Shown in pieces: positions 1-5,627 of a stretch of 25,494 nucleotides of DNA. Each line of letters begins with the position of its first letter. Position 1 is the stretch's first letter. The notes below the pieces were generated by a model. The model ran no database searches, was not told the DNA's origin, and was given only the letters and a program-made list of their open reading frames with translations. The stretch comes from CAYNSB01 sp964399625 (lineage in GTDB: Bacteria; Planctomycetota; Phycisphaerae; Phycisphaerales; UBA1924). The DNA lies in NCBI GenBank assembly GCA_964399625.1, contig CAYNSB010000047.1:1-25494 (forward strand), given 5' to 3'. The position numbers and the translations under genes are program-made.

Positions 1-1
1 C

Positions 2-376
2 CGCGACGAGGAGCCCGACGAGCGGCTCATGCGCTCCATCGAGGAGAAGATCGACATCCCCGACTCGCGCAAGGACGACTTCCGCCAGGAGATCATGAAC
101 TACATCGGCGCCCTCGCCCTCGACGGCAAGAAGTTCGAGTACAACACCAACGCCCGCCTCTACAAGGCGCTGGAGCTCAAGCTCTTCGAGGACTCACGCG
201 ACACGATCAAGCTCAAGAACCTGGTTTCGTCCGTCGTGGACGACGAGACGCAGGCCAAGATCGATGTCGTCAAGCAGCGCCTCATCAAGCAGTTCGGCTA
301 CAACGAGGTGAGCGCGACCGACGTCCTCAACTACGTCGCGAGCATCTTCGCACGGGGCGACAAGAAGTCGAAGTAG
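2..376 (+). CDS. prkA: PrkA-family serine protein kinase, C-terminal part (5' end outside window)
   Basis: The reading frame is open to the left edge, so only the last 124 residues are visible. They match the C-terminal region of PrkA, the AAA+-like serine kinase of the PrkA/YeaG family: an EEPDERLMRSIEE segment, then a helical stretch with EIMNYIGALALDGKKF and the LKLFEDSRDTIKL block, ending VLNYVASIFARGD. The ATPase core lies outside the window. In many bacteria prkA is followed by yeaH (DUF444) and spoVR/ycgB, and the set is linked to stress and stationary-phase signalling. Here no yeaH or spoVR follows: the next plus-strand gene encodes an unrelated membrane protein, and a spoVR 3' end sits 24.5 kb away on the other strand. 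A strong intrinsic terminator lies 80 nt after the stop, so prkA looks like the last gene of its transcript. The family call is firm; the role in this organism is inferred. Confidence 0.9.
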   Translation, partial: RDEEPDERLMRSIEEKIDIPDSRKDDFRQEIMNYIGALALDGKKFEYNTNARLYKALELKLFEDSRDTIKLKNLVSSVVDDETQAKIDVVKQRLIKQFGYNEVSATDVLNYVASIFARGDKKSK

Positions 377-455
377 CCTCATTCAGAGGCCCAGGCGGAA
401 GCGCCGGGCGATGCGCCCGAAGCGCAAGCAAGGGACAGGTTCACGAAGCCGCTAC

Positions 456-486
456 GAACCCCACGCCCGCGCGTGGGGTTCTTTCG
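456..486 (+). terminator. Rho-independent terminator after prkA
   Basis: A perfect 11-bp GC-rich stem (GAACCCCACGC at 456-466 and GCGTGGGGTTC at 471-481) closes a 4-nt loop and is followed directly by TTTC. It lies 80 nt after the prkA stop and before the next plus-strand start at 534. The T-tract is short, as is common at this GC content. Confidence 0.8.
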
Positions 487-533
487 TGCGCGTGCATCTC
501 ACGCGGCTCCACCCCTCCCGATAAACTCTTCCC

Positions 534-1586
534 GTGCCCGCCGAGTCACACGCCCCACGCTGTCTCGACTGTGCCTACACGCTCGAAGGCGTGCCTTCGC
601 CCGGCCCGTGCCCGGAGTGTGGTCGCAAGTTCGATCTTTCCGACCCGAACTCCTTTACGGACAAGCCGCCCTTTCTCTTCTGGTCCTACTGGCTCCCGGC
701 GTCGCTACTCGCCGCGGCCGGAGCCATCGCGTCGATCTGCCTCGTCGTCTTTGGCTTCATGAACTGGGGACCGGCGCTCTGGATCGGCGTGCCCCTCTCG
801 CTCGGATGCCTGCTCGGCTACGGCGCCCGTGTCCGCTGGCTCGGCATGACGATCCTGTGCATAGGCGTCGCTCTTACCTTCATCTTCACGCTGATCAGCC
901 TCAGCCTCGCGGGCGCCTTCTGCGGCATCTCGCTCACCGTCATCCTCGCCGGCCCGCTCACCGTCGGTGCCCTCTTGGGCTGGCTCCTGCGCCGCGCGCT
1001 CAAGCACTCTTCCTTCAGCCAGCGCCACTACCTTCGCACCCTCTGCATCCTCTCCGTCGGGCCGGTCTGGGCCTGGGTATCAGGCCCGGCCACGTTCGGC
1101 GAACCAGAGTCCATCCGCACGAGCCAGGTCATCGCTGCGCCCCTCAACGCCGCGTGGGAGAGCGTCGTCTTCTTTGAGGAGGTTCGCGGCCGCCCGCCCC
1201 TGCTTCTCCGCATCGGTCTCGCGCACCCGCTCTACACGCAGGGCTCCGCGGAGCACTTCGGGGACCGCAAGACCTGCGTGTACAACAGGGGTCACATCAC
1301 CAAGGAAATCACGGAGGTCGCGCCGGGCACGCTGCTGGCCTTCCGCATCGTCGAGCAGCAGATCGGCTACGAGCACGACGTCCGCCTGCTCTCGGGCTCA
1401 TTCGCCTTCGCGCGCGTCGATGACACACACACCGCCATCACGCTCACGACGACCTATCAGCCCCGCCTCACGCCCCGCTTCGCGTGGCGGCCCTTCGAGC
1501 GCCTCGCCGCGCGCACGCTCCACGATCACGTCCTCGACGAGATGGCCCGTCGCGCCAAGGAGCTGCCCGATGCACATCACGATTGA
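534..1586 (+). CDS. Zinc-ribbon, multi-pass membrane protein with C-terminal SRPBCC-like domain
   Basis: This 350-residue protein has three parts. Residues 10-29 hold a zinc-ribbon pattern, CLDC then CPECG (Cys 10, 13, 26, 29). Residues about 50-185 are strongly hydrophobic and suggest roughly four or five membrane helices. From about residue 193 the chain is soluble and reads like a START/SRPBCC (polyketide cyclase-like) fold: a beta start (SQVIAAPLNAAWESV), a middle part with VAPGTLLAFRIVE, and a long C-terminal helix (ARTLHDHVLDEMARRAKEL). SRPBCC domains bind hydrophobic ligands; no ligand can be named here. The start is a GTG with no clear ribosome binding site, chosen because it is the closest in-frame start before the zinc ribbon. 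The next gene begins inside its last codons, and that product also looks SRPBCC-like, so the two probably act together. I recognise the domains but not a named gene. Confidence 0.7.
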   Translation: MPAESHAPRCLDCAYTLEGVPSPGPCPECGRKFDLSDPNSFTDKPPFLFWSYWLPASLLAAAGAIASICLVVFGFMNWGPALWIGVPLSLGCLLGYGARVRWLGMTILCIGVALTFIFTLISLSLAGAFCGISLTVILAGPLTVGALLGWLLRRALKHSSFSQRHYLRTLCILSVGPVWAWVSGPATFGEPESIRTSQVIAAPLNAAWESVVFFEEVRGRPPLLLRIGLAHPLYTQGSAEHFGDRKTCVYNRGHITKEITEVAPGTLLAFRIVEQQIGYEHDVRLLSGSFAFARVDDTHTAITLTTTYQPRLTPRFAWRPFERLAARTLHDHVLDEMARRAKELPDAHHD

Positions 1587-2097
1587 CGAGCGCTGGCGCG
1601 TGCGCGGGGAGGCCAGCATCACGCTCCCGGCCTCACCTTCCGCCGCGTGGGGCCAGCTCCGCGATTGGCGCCGGTTCCTCACGATCGACCCACTCCACGA
1701 AAGGATCGACCTCAAATCGCCCGCGCACTGCGGCCCATCCCCGCGCGGCACTACCTTCACGATCCGCCACCGGCTGCTCGGCATTGGCCCAAACCGTGAC
1801 GGCCGTCTGCTCACGTGGCGCGAGGGTCGCGGCTACGCGATTAGCGACCTCTCACGCCGTGGAGTCCACGTCGGCTTTCCGCATATCTGCACCTACGCGC
1901 TCTATCCGCTCGACGAACACCGCACGCGACTCGATCTTGGGGTGCGCGGCGTCTGGACCGCGCGTTGGATGCCCCGCCTGCTCATCCGCGCCTGGATCGC
2001 GTTCATCCTCCGCGCCACCGAATATCGAGTACGCGCCGAATTCGCGGCCTTCGCTCGCTGGCGCGAGCGTCGCCGCACCGTGCCGCGCACGTCGTAA
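1570..2097 (+). CDS. SRPBCC-like protein, coupled to the upstream gene
   Basis: A 175-residue protein whose ATG lies 17 nt before the stop of the preceding gene, which suggests translational coupling. The layout fits the SRPBCC superfamily: an N-terminal strand (WRVRGEASITLPAS), then SAAWGQLRDWRRF, a middle beta sheet (GTTFTIRHRLLGIG and later YALYPLDEHRTRLDLGV), and a long C-terminal amphipathic helix rich in Arg and aromatic residues (residues about 135-168). No signal peptide or zinc site is present. The upstream protein ends in a domain of the same apparent fold, so the pair may be diverged paralogues or partners in handling a lipid-like ligand; that is inference. A longer frame continues upstream but only overlaps the previous gene in a shadow frame, so the coupled ATG is the sensible start. 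Confidence 0.65.
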   Translation: MHITIDERWRVRGEASITLPASPSAAWGQLRDWRRFLTIDPLHERIDLKSPAHCGPSPRGTTFTIRHRLLGIGPNRDGRLLTWREGRGYAISDLSRRGVHVGFPHICTYALYPLDEHRTRLDLGVRGVWTARWMPRLLIRAWIAFILRATEYRVRAEFAAFARWRERRRTVPRTS

Positions 2098-2304
2098 GCC
2101 GTGGTCTGGCAGCGGCGCTCATGCACCGGGTCGCTCCGCCCCCTTACTGCCCGAGGAAAGTTCGCATCGCGCCGCGCAACTTTCACACCCACGAAAAACC
2201 ATTCACGCGCCCTCGTGCGTACTCCCCGCATCCCCTCGGGTCGAGGGGGCCACAGCGTGCGGCATGCCACGCCACTCCTCCTCAGAATCGTGGAGCGTTT
2301 CACC

Positions 2305-2826
2305 ATGTCCCGAGTCCGAATCAGCGTCGCCTCCCTCTCCCTCATCTCCCTGCTCGCTCTGGGCGCCTGCACCAACGCCCAGTGCAAGGACGGCATGTGC
2401 AAGGACGGGCAATCCAAAGACGCCGCCGCCATGAAGATGACCGACAAGCCCCTCTACGACCGCCTGGGCGGCGAGCCCGCGATCAAGGCCGTCGTCGATG
2501 ACTTCGTCGGCCGCGCCGCGGGCGATCCCAAGGTCAACTTCACGCGCAAGGGCACCGCCGCCGAGTGGCAGGCTACCCCCGAGAACGTCGCGCACCTGAA
2601 GTCCAAGCTCGTCGAGTTCATCGCGATGGCCTCGGGCGGGCCCGTTAAGTACACCGGTCGGGACATGAAGCGTGCGCACGCGGGCATGGGCATCACGAGC
2701 GCCGAGTTCGACGCCCTCGCCGCGGACCTCAAGGCCTCGCTGGACAAGTTCAACGTCCCCGCCAAGGAGCAGGGCGAGCTGCTCGGCGCGGTCGCCGGCA
2801 CGAAGAAGGACATCGTCGAGCGCTAA
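2305..2826 (+). CDS. Truncated haemoglobin (group 1-like) with lipoprotein signal
   Basis: The 173-residue product starts with a lipoprotein signal peptide (residues 1-21, LALGAC, acceptor Cys22), a Cys/Asp/Lys-rich linker, and then a 2-on-2 globin from YDRLGGEPAIKAVVDDF (residue 51 on). The proximal haem ligand is His125 in MKRAHAGMGIT, the usual F8 position. GGPVKYTG matches the GGPxxYTG segment of TrHbN. By eye alignment with Mycobacterium TrHbN, the distal Tyr B10 is Val68 and Gln E11 is Leu102, so the polar residues that stabilise bound O2 look absent. The ATG is preceded by GGAG at 2292-2295. Lipid anchoring would place it at the periplasmic face of a membrane, unusual for a family that is normally cytosolic. 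The gene stands alone between a coupled SRPBCC pair and a nitroreductase, with its own likely terminator. Ligand and role are unknown; the fold is clear. Confidence 0.85.
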   Translation: MSRVRISVASLSLISLLALGACTNAQCKDGMCKDGQSKDAAAMKMTDKPLYDRLGGEPAIKAVVDDFVGRAAGDPKVNFTRKGTAAEWQATPENVAHLKSKLVEFIAMASGGPVKYTGRDMKRAHAGMGITSAEFDALAADLKASLDKFNVPAKEQGELLGAVAGTKKDIVER

Positions 2827-2895
2827 CCACGCTCGTTCCCTCAGGGCTCGACGCCCGCACATCCGGCGAGCGATCTCGCCCTCACCAAACGATTC

Positions 2896-2937
2896 GCGGG
2901 GTGCGGTTCCTGTCCCGGGCCGTGCCCCGCTTCCTTT
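2896..2937 (+). terminator. Probable terminator after the globin gene
   Basis: GCGGGGTGCGG (2896-2906) pairs with CCGTGCCCCGC (2920-2930), 11 pairs including two G-T wobbles, around a 13-nt loop, and is followed by TTCCTTT. It lies 70 nt past the globin stop and just before the nitroreductase start, so those two genes are probably separate transcripts. Confidence 0.5.
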
Positions 2938-2962
2938 GGGCCTCGGGTGCATCTAATCCCGC

Positions 2963-3652
2963 ATGGCTCTCCCCCCGCGCTCCGTGCCCTTCCAGCCTTA
3001 CCACACTGCGGATGCGCCCGAGGTCGCCGCGCGCCGTTTCTACGAAACCATGAACCAGCGTCGCTCGGTTCGAATCTTCAGCGAGGCGCAGGTTTCCGAG
3101 GAGACCATCCGCTGGTGCATCGCCGCCGCGGGCACGGCTCCCTCGGGCGCCAACAAGCAGCCGTGGCGGTTCGTCGCGATCAGCGATCTCGCGCTCAAGC
3201 GCGAGATCCGCGCTGCCGCCGAGCACGAGGAGCGCGAGTTCTACGAGCGTCGTGCCACGCCCGAGTGGCTTGCCGATCTCGCGCCCCTGGGCACCGACCC
3301 GGACAAGTCCTTCCTCGAAACCGCGCCGTGGCTCATCGTCGTCCTCAAGCTCATGAAGGCCGACCCCGACGAGCGCGGGCTGCAGGGCAAGGTGTATTAC
3401 GTGGACGAATCGGTCGGCATCGCCTGCGGGCTGCTCATCGCGGCGATCCACCACGCCGGGCTCGTCACGCTCACGCACACGCCAAGCCCCATGGGCTTCC
3501 TCGCCAAAGTCCTGAACCGTCCCGCGCACGAGCGTCCGTACCTGCTCCTGCCCGTGGGGCATCCGGCCCCGGGCTGCGTCGTGCCGGACATCCAGCGCAA
3601 AGCGCTGTCCGAAATCATGTCGCTGGAGCGCGGGCCGGCGGTTCCACGATGA
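2963..3652 (+). CDS. Nitroreductase-fold flavoprotein, iodotyrosine deiodinase-like
   Basis: A 229-residue FMN-dependent enzyme of the nitroreductase superfamily. RRSVRIFS (33-40) and the TAPSGANKQPWRFV block (58-71) are the FMN-binding signatures; SVGIACGLLIAA (150-161) and the RPAHERPYLLLPVGHP segment (186-201) form the rest of the core. Its closest resemblance is to iodotyrosine deiodinase (IYD): the three residues that hold the halotyrosine in the active-site lid of mammalian IYD (Glu157, Tyr161, Lys182 in human) are matched in identity and spacing by Glu90, Tyr94 and Lys115 here. It may therefore remove halogen reductively from halotyrosines, though the bacterial substrate is not established. 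No signal peptide or membrane anchor is seen. No clear ribosome binding site precedes the ATG. Its last 38 nt overlap the 3' end of dtd on the opposite strand. Confidence 0.85.
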   Translation: MALPPRSVPFQPYHTADAPEVAARRFYETMNQRRSVRIFSEAQVSEETIRWCIAAAGTAPSGANKQPWRFVAISDLALKREIRAAAEHEEREFYERRATPEWLADLAPLGTDPDKSFLETAPWLIVVLKLMKADPDERGLQGKVYYVDESVGIACGLLIAAIHHAGLVTLTHTPSPMGFLAKVLNRPAHERPYLLLPVGHPAPGCVVPDIQRKALSEIMSLERGPAVPR

Positions 3653-4091
3653 TGGTCACGGGGCCGTCGTTGACGAGCGACACGCGCATCGACGCGCGGA
3701 AGATCCCCTGTTCCACGTGAAACGCCATCGCCGCGTTGGTGCGCACGATCGAGGTCAGTCGTGCGAACATGGGCTCGCTCCGCTCCGGTCGCATCGCGCG
3801 ATCGAAGCTGGGGCGGCGTCCCTTGGTCGCATCACCCGCGATCGTGAAGTTGGGCACGAGGAGGATGCCCCGGGCCGGGTCCGTCAGGTCGCGCACGCTC
3901 AGGTTCATCTTGCCCTGGGCGTCCTCGAAGATGCGGAGGTTCGGGAGTTTGTCGGCGAGCCAGTCGATCTCGGCGTCCGTGTCGCCCTCGTGCAGCCCGA
4001 CAAGAACGAGCAACCCCGGGCCGATCGAGGCGACCCGCTGGGAATCCACGTCCACGCTCGCGGAGAGGACTCGCTGGACCACGGCTCTCAT
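3615..4091 (-). CDS. dtd: D-aminoacyl-tRNA deacylase
   Basis: The 158-residue product has the normal length and layout of DTD, the homodimeric editing enzyme that hydrolyses D-aminoacyl-tRNA and so keeps D-amino acids out of translation. It begins MRAVVQRV, the standard family start. The C-terminal motif NDGPVT (141-146) is the conserved NxGPxT element of the cross-subunit active site, preceded by a segment like the family's VETGxFGAxMxVSL. The other signature, usually SQFTL, reads PNFTI here (80-84) before GDATKGRRPSF, so both the Ser and the Gln are replaced. The rest of the fold appears complete, so I treat it as functional. It converges on the nitroreductase gene with a 38-nt 3' overlap and is divergent from the sdh operon, with which it shares a 168-nt intergenic region. 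Confidence 0.92.
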   Translation of the reverse strand: MRAVVQRVLSASVDVDSQRVASIGPGLLVLVGLHEGDTDAEIDWLADKLPNLRIFEDAQGKMNLSVRDLTDPARGILLVPNFTIAGDATKGRRPSFDRAMRPERSEPMFARLTSIVRTNAAMAFHVEQGIFRASMRVSLVNDGPVTIIVEPPARAPAT

Positions 4092-4162
4092 GGCCGAGCG
4101 TAGCGAGCGGCAGGGGGGCCAGAAGAGCGGGGCATCCGAAGTTCGCGTGCGATCGAAGTCTT

Positions 4163-4208
4163 TCCTGCCGGGCAGGACAACGCCGGCATTCGGTCCATAG
4201 GATGGACC
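4163..4208 (+). promoter_or_regulatory. Two palindromes and a candidate promoter upstream of the sdh operon
   Basis: Two perfect inverted repeats sit in the dtd-sdhC intergenic region: TCCTGCC-g-GGCAGGA (4163-4177) and GGTCCAT-agg-ATGGACC (4192-4208). Between and over them lies a loose promoter-like pair, AGGACA (4174-4179) and TAGGAT (4198-4203), 18 nt apart. The symmetry suggests operator sites for a dimeric regulator, but both could also form small hairpins in the leader. Assignment to the sdh operon rather than dtd is inferred. Confidence 0.35.
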
Positions 4209-4259
4209 CCGCGTGCACGCCGCGCGAACGGGATGCGCCGGGATGTGTGGAGTGGTCGC

Positions 4260-5117
4260 ATGCCGATGACGGACTTTCCGTTGCCCCAGGCCCTGCCCCG
4301 CGCTCGCGCGATGGGAGAAACGACGCGCCGGGACCGCTGGTGGGTGGCGCCGCTGCTGACGTTCCTGGGGCTGTTCGCGTTCATTGTGTATTCAACGTGG
4401 GCGGCGTTCCAGGGCGGGCACTTCACGGTGCAGGGGACGCACTACCTCTCCCCGATGTATTCGCCCGTGCTGTTCGACATCCCGGGGCAGCACTCGGGGC
4501 ACGCGTGGTTCGGCGAGGCGCCGGCGTGGCTGATGAAGGTCTGGCCGCCGTTCATGGTGTTTTCGCCCGCGTTCCTGATCCTCTGGGCGCCCGCGGGTTT
4601 CCGGTTCACGTGCTACTACTACCGGGGCGCGTACTACAAGGCCTTCTGGGGCGATCCGTTCAATTGCGCCGTGGGCGAGCCGGGCTTTCGCGGCAAGAAC
4701 TACCGCGGCGAGGCGAAGTTCCCGCTGACGATCCAGAACATCCACCGCCTGTTCTTCTACATCGCGGCGGTCTTCATCGGGCTGCTCGCCTACGACGCGG
4801 TCATGTCGTACACGTTCCCCAAGAGTGACGGGAGCGGCTCGTCGTTTGGAGTGGGGCTCGGGTCGCTGGTGCTGACGATCAATCCGATCCTGCTGGGCGG
4901 GTACACGTTCGGCTGCCACGTCTTCCGCCACCTCGTGGGCGGGCGCCGCGACACGCTGTCGAGCCTGGGCGGGCGGAAGAAGATGTACGAGTGCGTGTCG
5001 TGCCTGAATCGCGGGCACATGCGCTGGGCGTGGGCGAGCCTGTTCTGGGTGGGGTTCACGGACTTCTACGTGCGCATGTGCTCGATGGGGGTGTGGCACG
5101 ATTGGAGAATTCTGTGA
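4260..5117 (+). CDS. sdhC: Succinate dehydrogenase membrane anchor subunit, Sdh1 type
   Basis: This 285-residue protein has about five hydrophobic helices (residues near 28-50, 97-118, 161-183, 200-222 and 254-275) and heads an operon with the flavoprotein and iron-sulfur subunits, so it is the quinone-site membrane anchor of succinate dehydrogenase. It is a single polypeptide rather than the usual SdhC plus SdhD pair. NIHRLFFY (160-167) resembles the anchor of mycobacterial Sdh1. Near the C-terminus are GCHVFRH (Cys219, His220, His224) and YECVSCLNRGH (Cys245, Cys248, His253), a Cys/His set that could bind a membrane-embedded Rieske-type [2Fe-2S] cluster like the one I recall being described for mycobacterial Sdh1. 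I chose the ATG at 4260 because GGAG lies 7 nt upstream; an in-frame ATG at 4233 would add nine residues. The stop overlaps the start of the GxxExxY gene by 4 nt. Confidence 0.82.
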   Translation: MPMTDFPLPQALPRARAMGETTRRDRWWVAPLLTFLGLFAFIVYSTWAAFQGGHFTVQGTHYLSPMYSPVLFDIPGQHSGHAWFGEAPAWLMKVWPPFMVFSPAFLILWAPAGFRFTCYYYRGAYYKAFWGDPFNCAVGEPGFRGKNYRGEAKFPLTIQNIHRLFFYIAAVFIGLLAYDAVMSYTFPKSDGSGSSFGVGLGSLVLTINPILLGGYTFGCHVFRHLVGGRRDTLSSLGGRKKMYECVSCLNRGHMRWAWASLFWVGFTDFYVRMCSMGVWHDWRIL

Positions 5118-5608
5118 TCGAGACTCACCGCAGAGACGCAGAGAGCGCAGAGAAGACAGGGAATGGCCCTGTTGCGCGCTCGGACGCCGACTTTGTGGAT
5201 GATCCCGTCACGTACGAGGTGATCGGAGCGGCGATTGCCGTGCATCGCGCGCTGGGCCCCGGGCTGCTCGAATCCGCGTATCAGGCGTGTCTGGCGCACG
5301 AGCTCAAGAAGCGGCGTGTCGCGTTCGAGCGCGAGGTCCCGCTTCCGGTGAACTATGACGGCGAGCGGCTCGACTGCGGGTATCGTCTCGATTTCCTGGT
5401 CGCCGGCGAGGTGATCGTCGAGATCAAGTGCGTCGAAGCTGTTGCGAACATTCATCTCGCGCAGCTGCTCACGTACCTGCGGCTCTCGGGTCGTGCGCGT
5501 GGATTGCTGATCAATTTCAACGAGGTCGTGCTGAAGGACGGGATCTATCGGCGTGTGTTGACGCGCATCCCCGGTTCTTCCTCTGCGCTCTCTGCGTCTC
5601 TGCGGTGA
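5114..5608 (+). CDS. GxxExxY family protein (PD-(D/E)XK-like) carried in an inverted-repeat cassette
   Basis: The 164-residue product carries the family motif GLLESAY (residues 50-56, GxxExxY) and a nuclease-like core: Asp93 in RLDF and Glu103/Lys105 in VEIK, the pattern of PD-(D/E)XK_3 proteins. Function is not established for the family. The gene lies between sdhC and sdhA. Its N-terminal codons (THRRDAESAE) and C-terminal codons (SALSASLR and stop) are read from the two arms of a perfect 28-nt inverted repeat. The GTG start and its ribosome binding site (GGAG, 5104-5107) lie outside the left arm, inside the end of sdhC, giving a GTGA overlap. The insert thus borrowed its translation start from the operon; an internal start near residue 30 (the domain begins at DDPVTYEVIG) is also possible. 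No transposase is present. Confidence 0.85.
   Translation: MIETHRRDAESAEKTGNGPVARSDADFVDDPVTYEVIGAAIAVHRALGPGLLESAYQACLAHELKKRRVAFEREVPLPVNYDGERLDCGYRLDFLVAGEVIVEIKCVEAVANIHLAQLLTYLRLSGRARGLLINFNEVVLKDGIYRRVLTRIPGSSSALSASLR
5125..5152 (+). repeat. Left arm of 28-nt inverted repeat flanking the GxxExxY gene
   Basis: The arm begins TCACCGCAGAGACG and is an exact reverse complement of 5581-5608. Internally it is built of short CAGAG/GCAGAG units. It starts 8 nt after the sdhC stop and encodes part of the N-terminus of the GxxExxY protein. Confidence 0.9.
5581..5608 (-). repeat. Right arm of 28-nt inverted repeat flanking the GxxExxY gene
   Basis: This arm is an exact reverse complement of 5125-5152 and ends TCTCTGCGGTGA; its last three bases are the stop codon of the GxxExxY gene. 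Sdh sequence resumes right after it, with the sdhA start 19 nt downstream. No clear target-site duplication is visible outside the arms. Confidence 0.9.
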
Positions 5609-5627
5609 ATCGGATTGGAACGAATCA

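Larger units (their letters stand above)
5125..5608 (+). mobile_element. 484-nt GxxExxY insertion cassette in the sdh operon
   Basis: Perfect 28-nt inverted repeats bound an insert holding a single small gene. Removing 5125-5608 would leave sdhC and sdhA 26 nt apart in the same direction, a normal operon gap, which supports a clean insertion. It lacks a transposase, so any movement would need help in trans or a mechanism not visible here. Similar CAGAGACGCAGAGAG-type repeats are commonly seen flanking GxxExxY genes in other bacteria, to my knowledge. Confidence 0.7.

Noticed and set aside
2862..2877. GGCGAG-CGAT-CTCGCC hairpin after the globin gene
   Set aside because: Only a 6-bp stem with no T-tract; the hairpin at 2896-2930 is a better terminator.
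5118..5627. Target-site duplication around the GxxExxY cassette
   Set aside because: The flanks TGATCGAGAC and ATCGGATTGG share only short ambiguous matches, so no duplication can be claimed.
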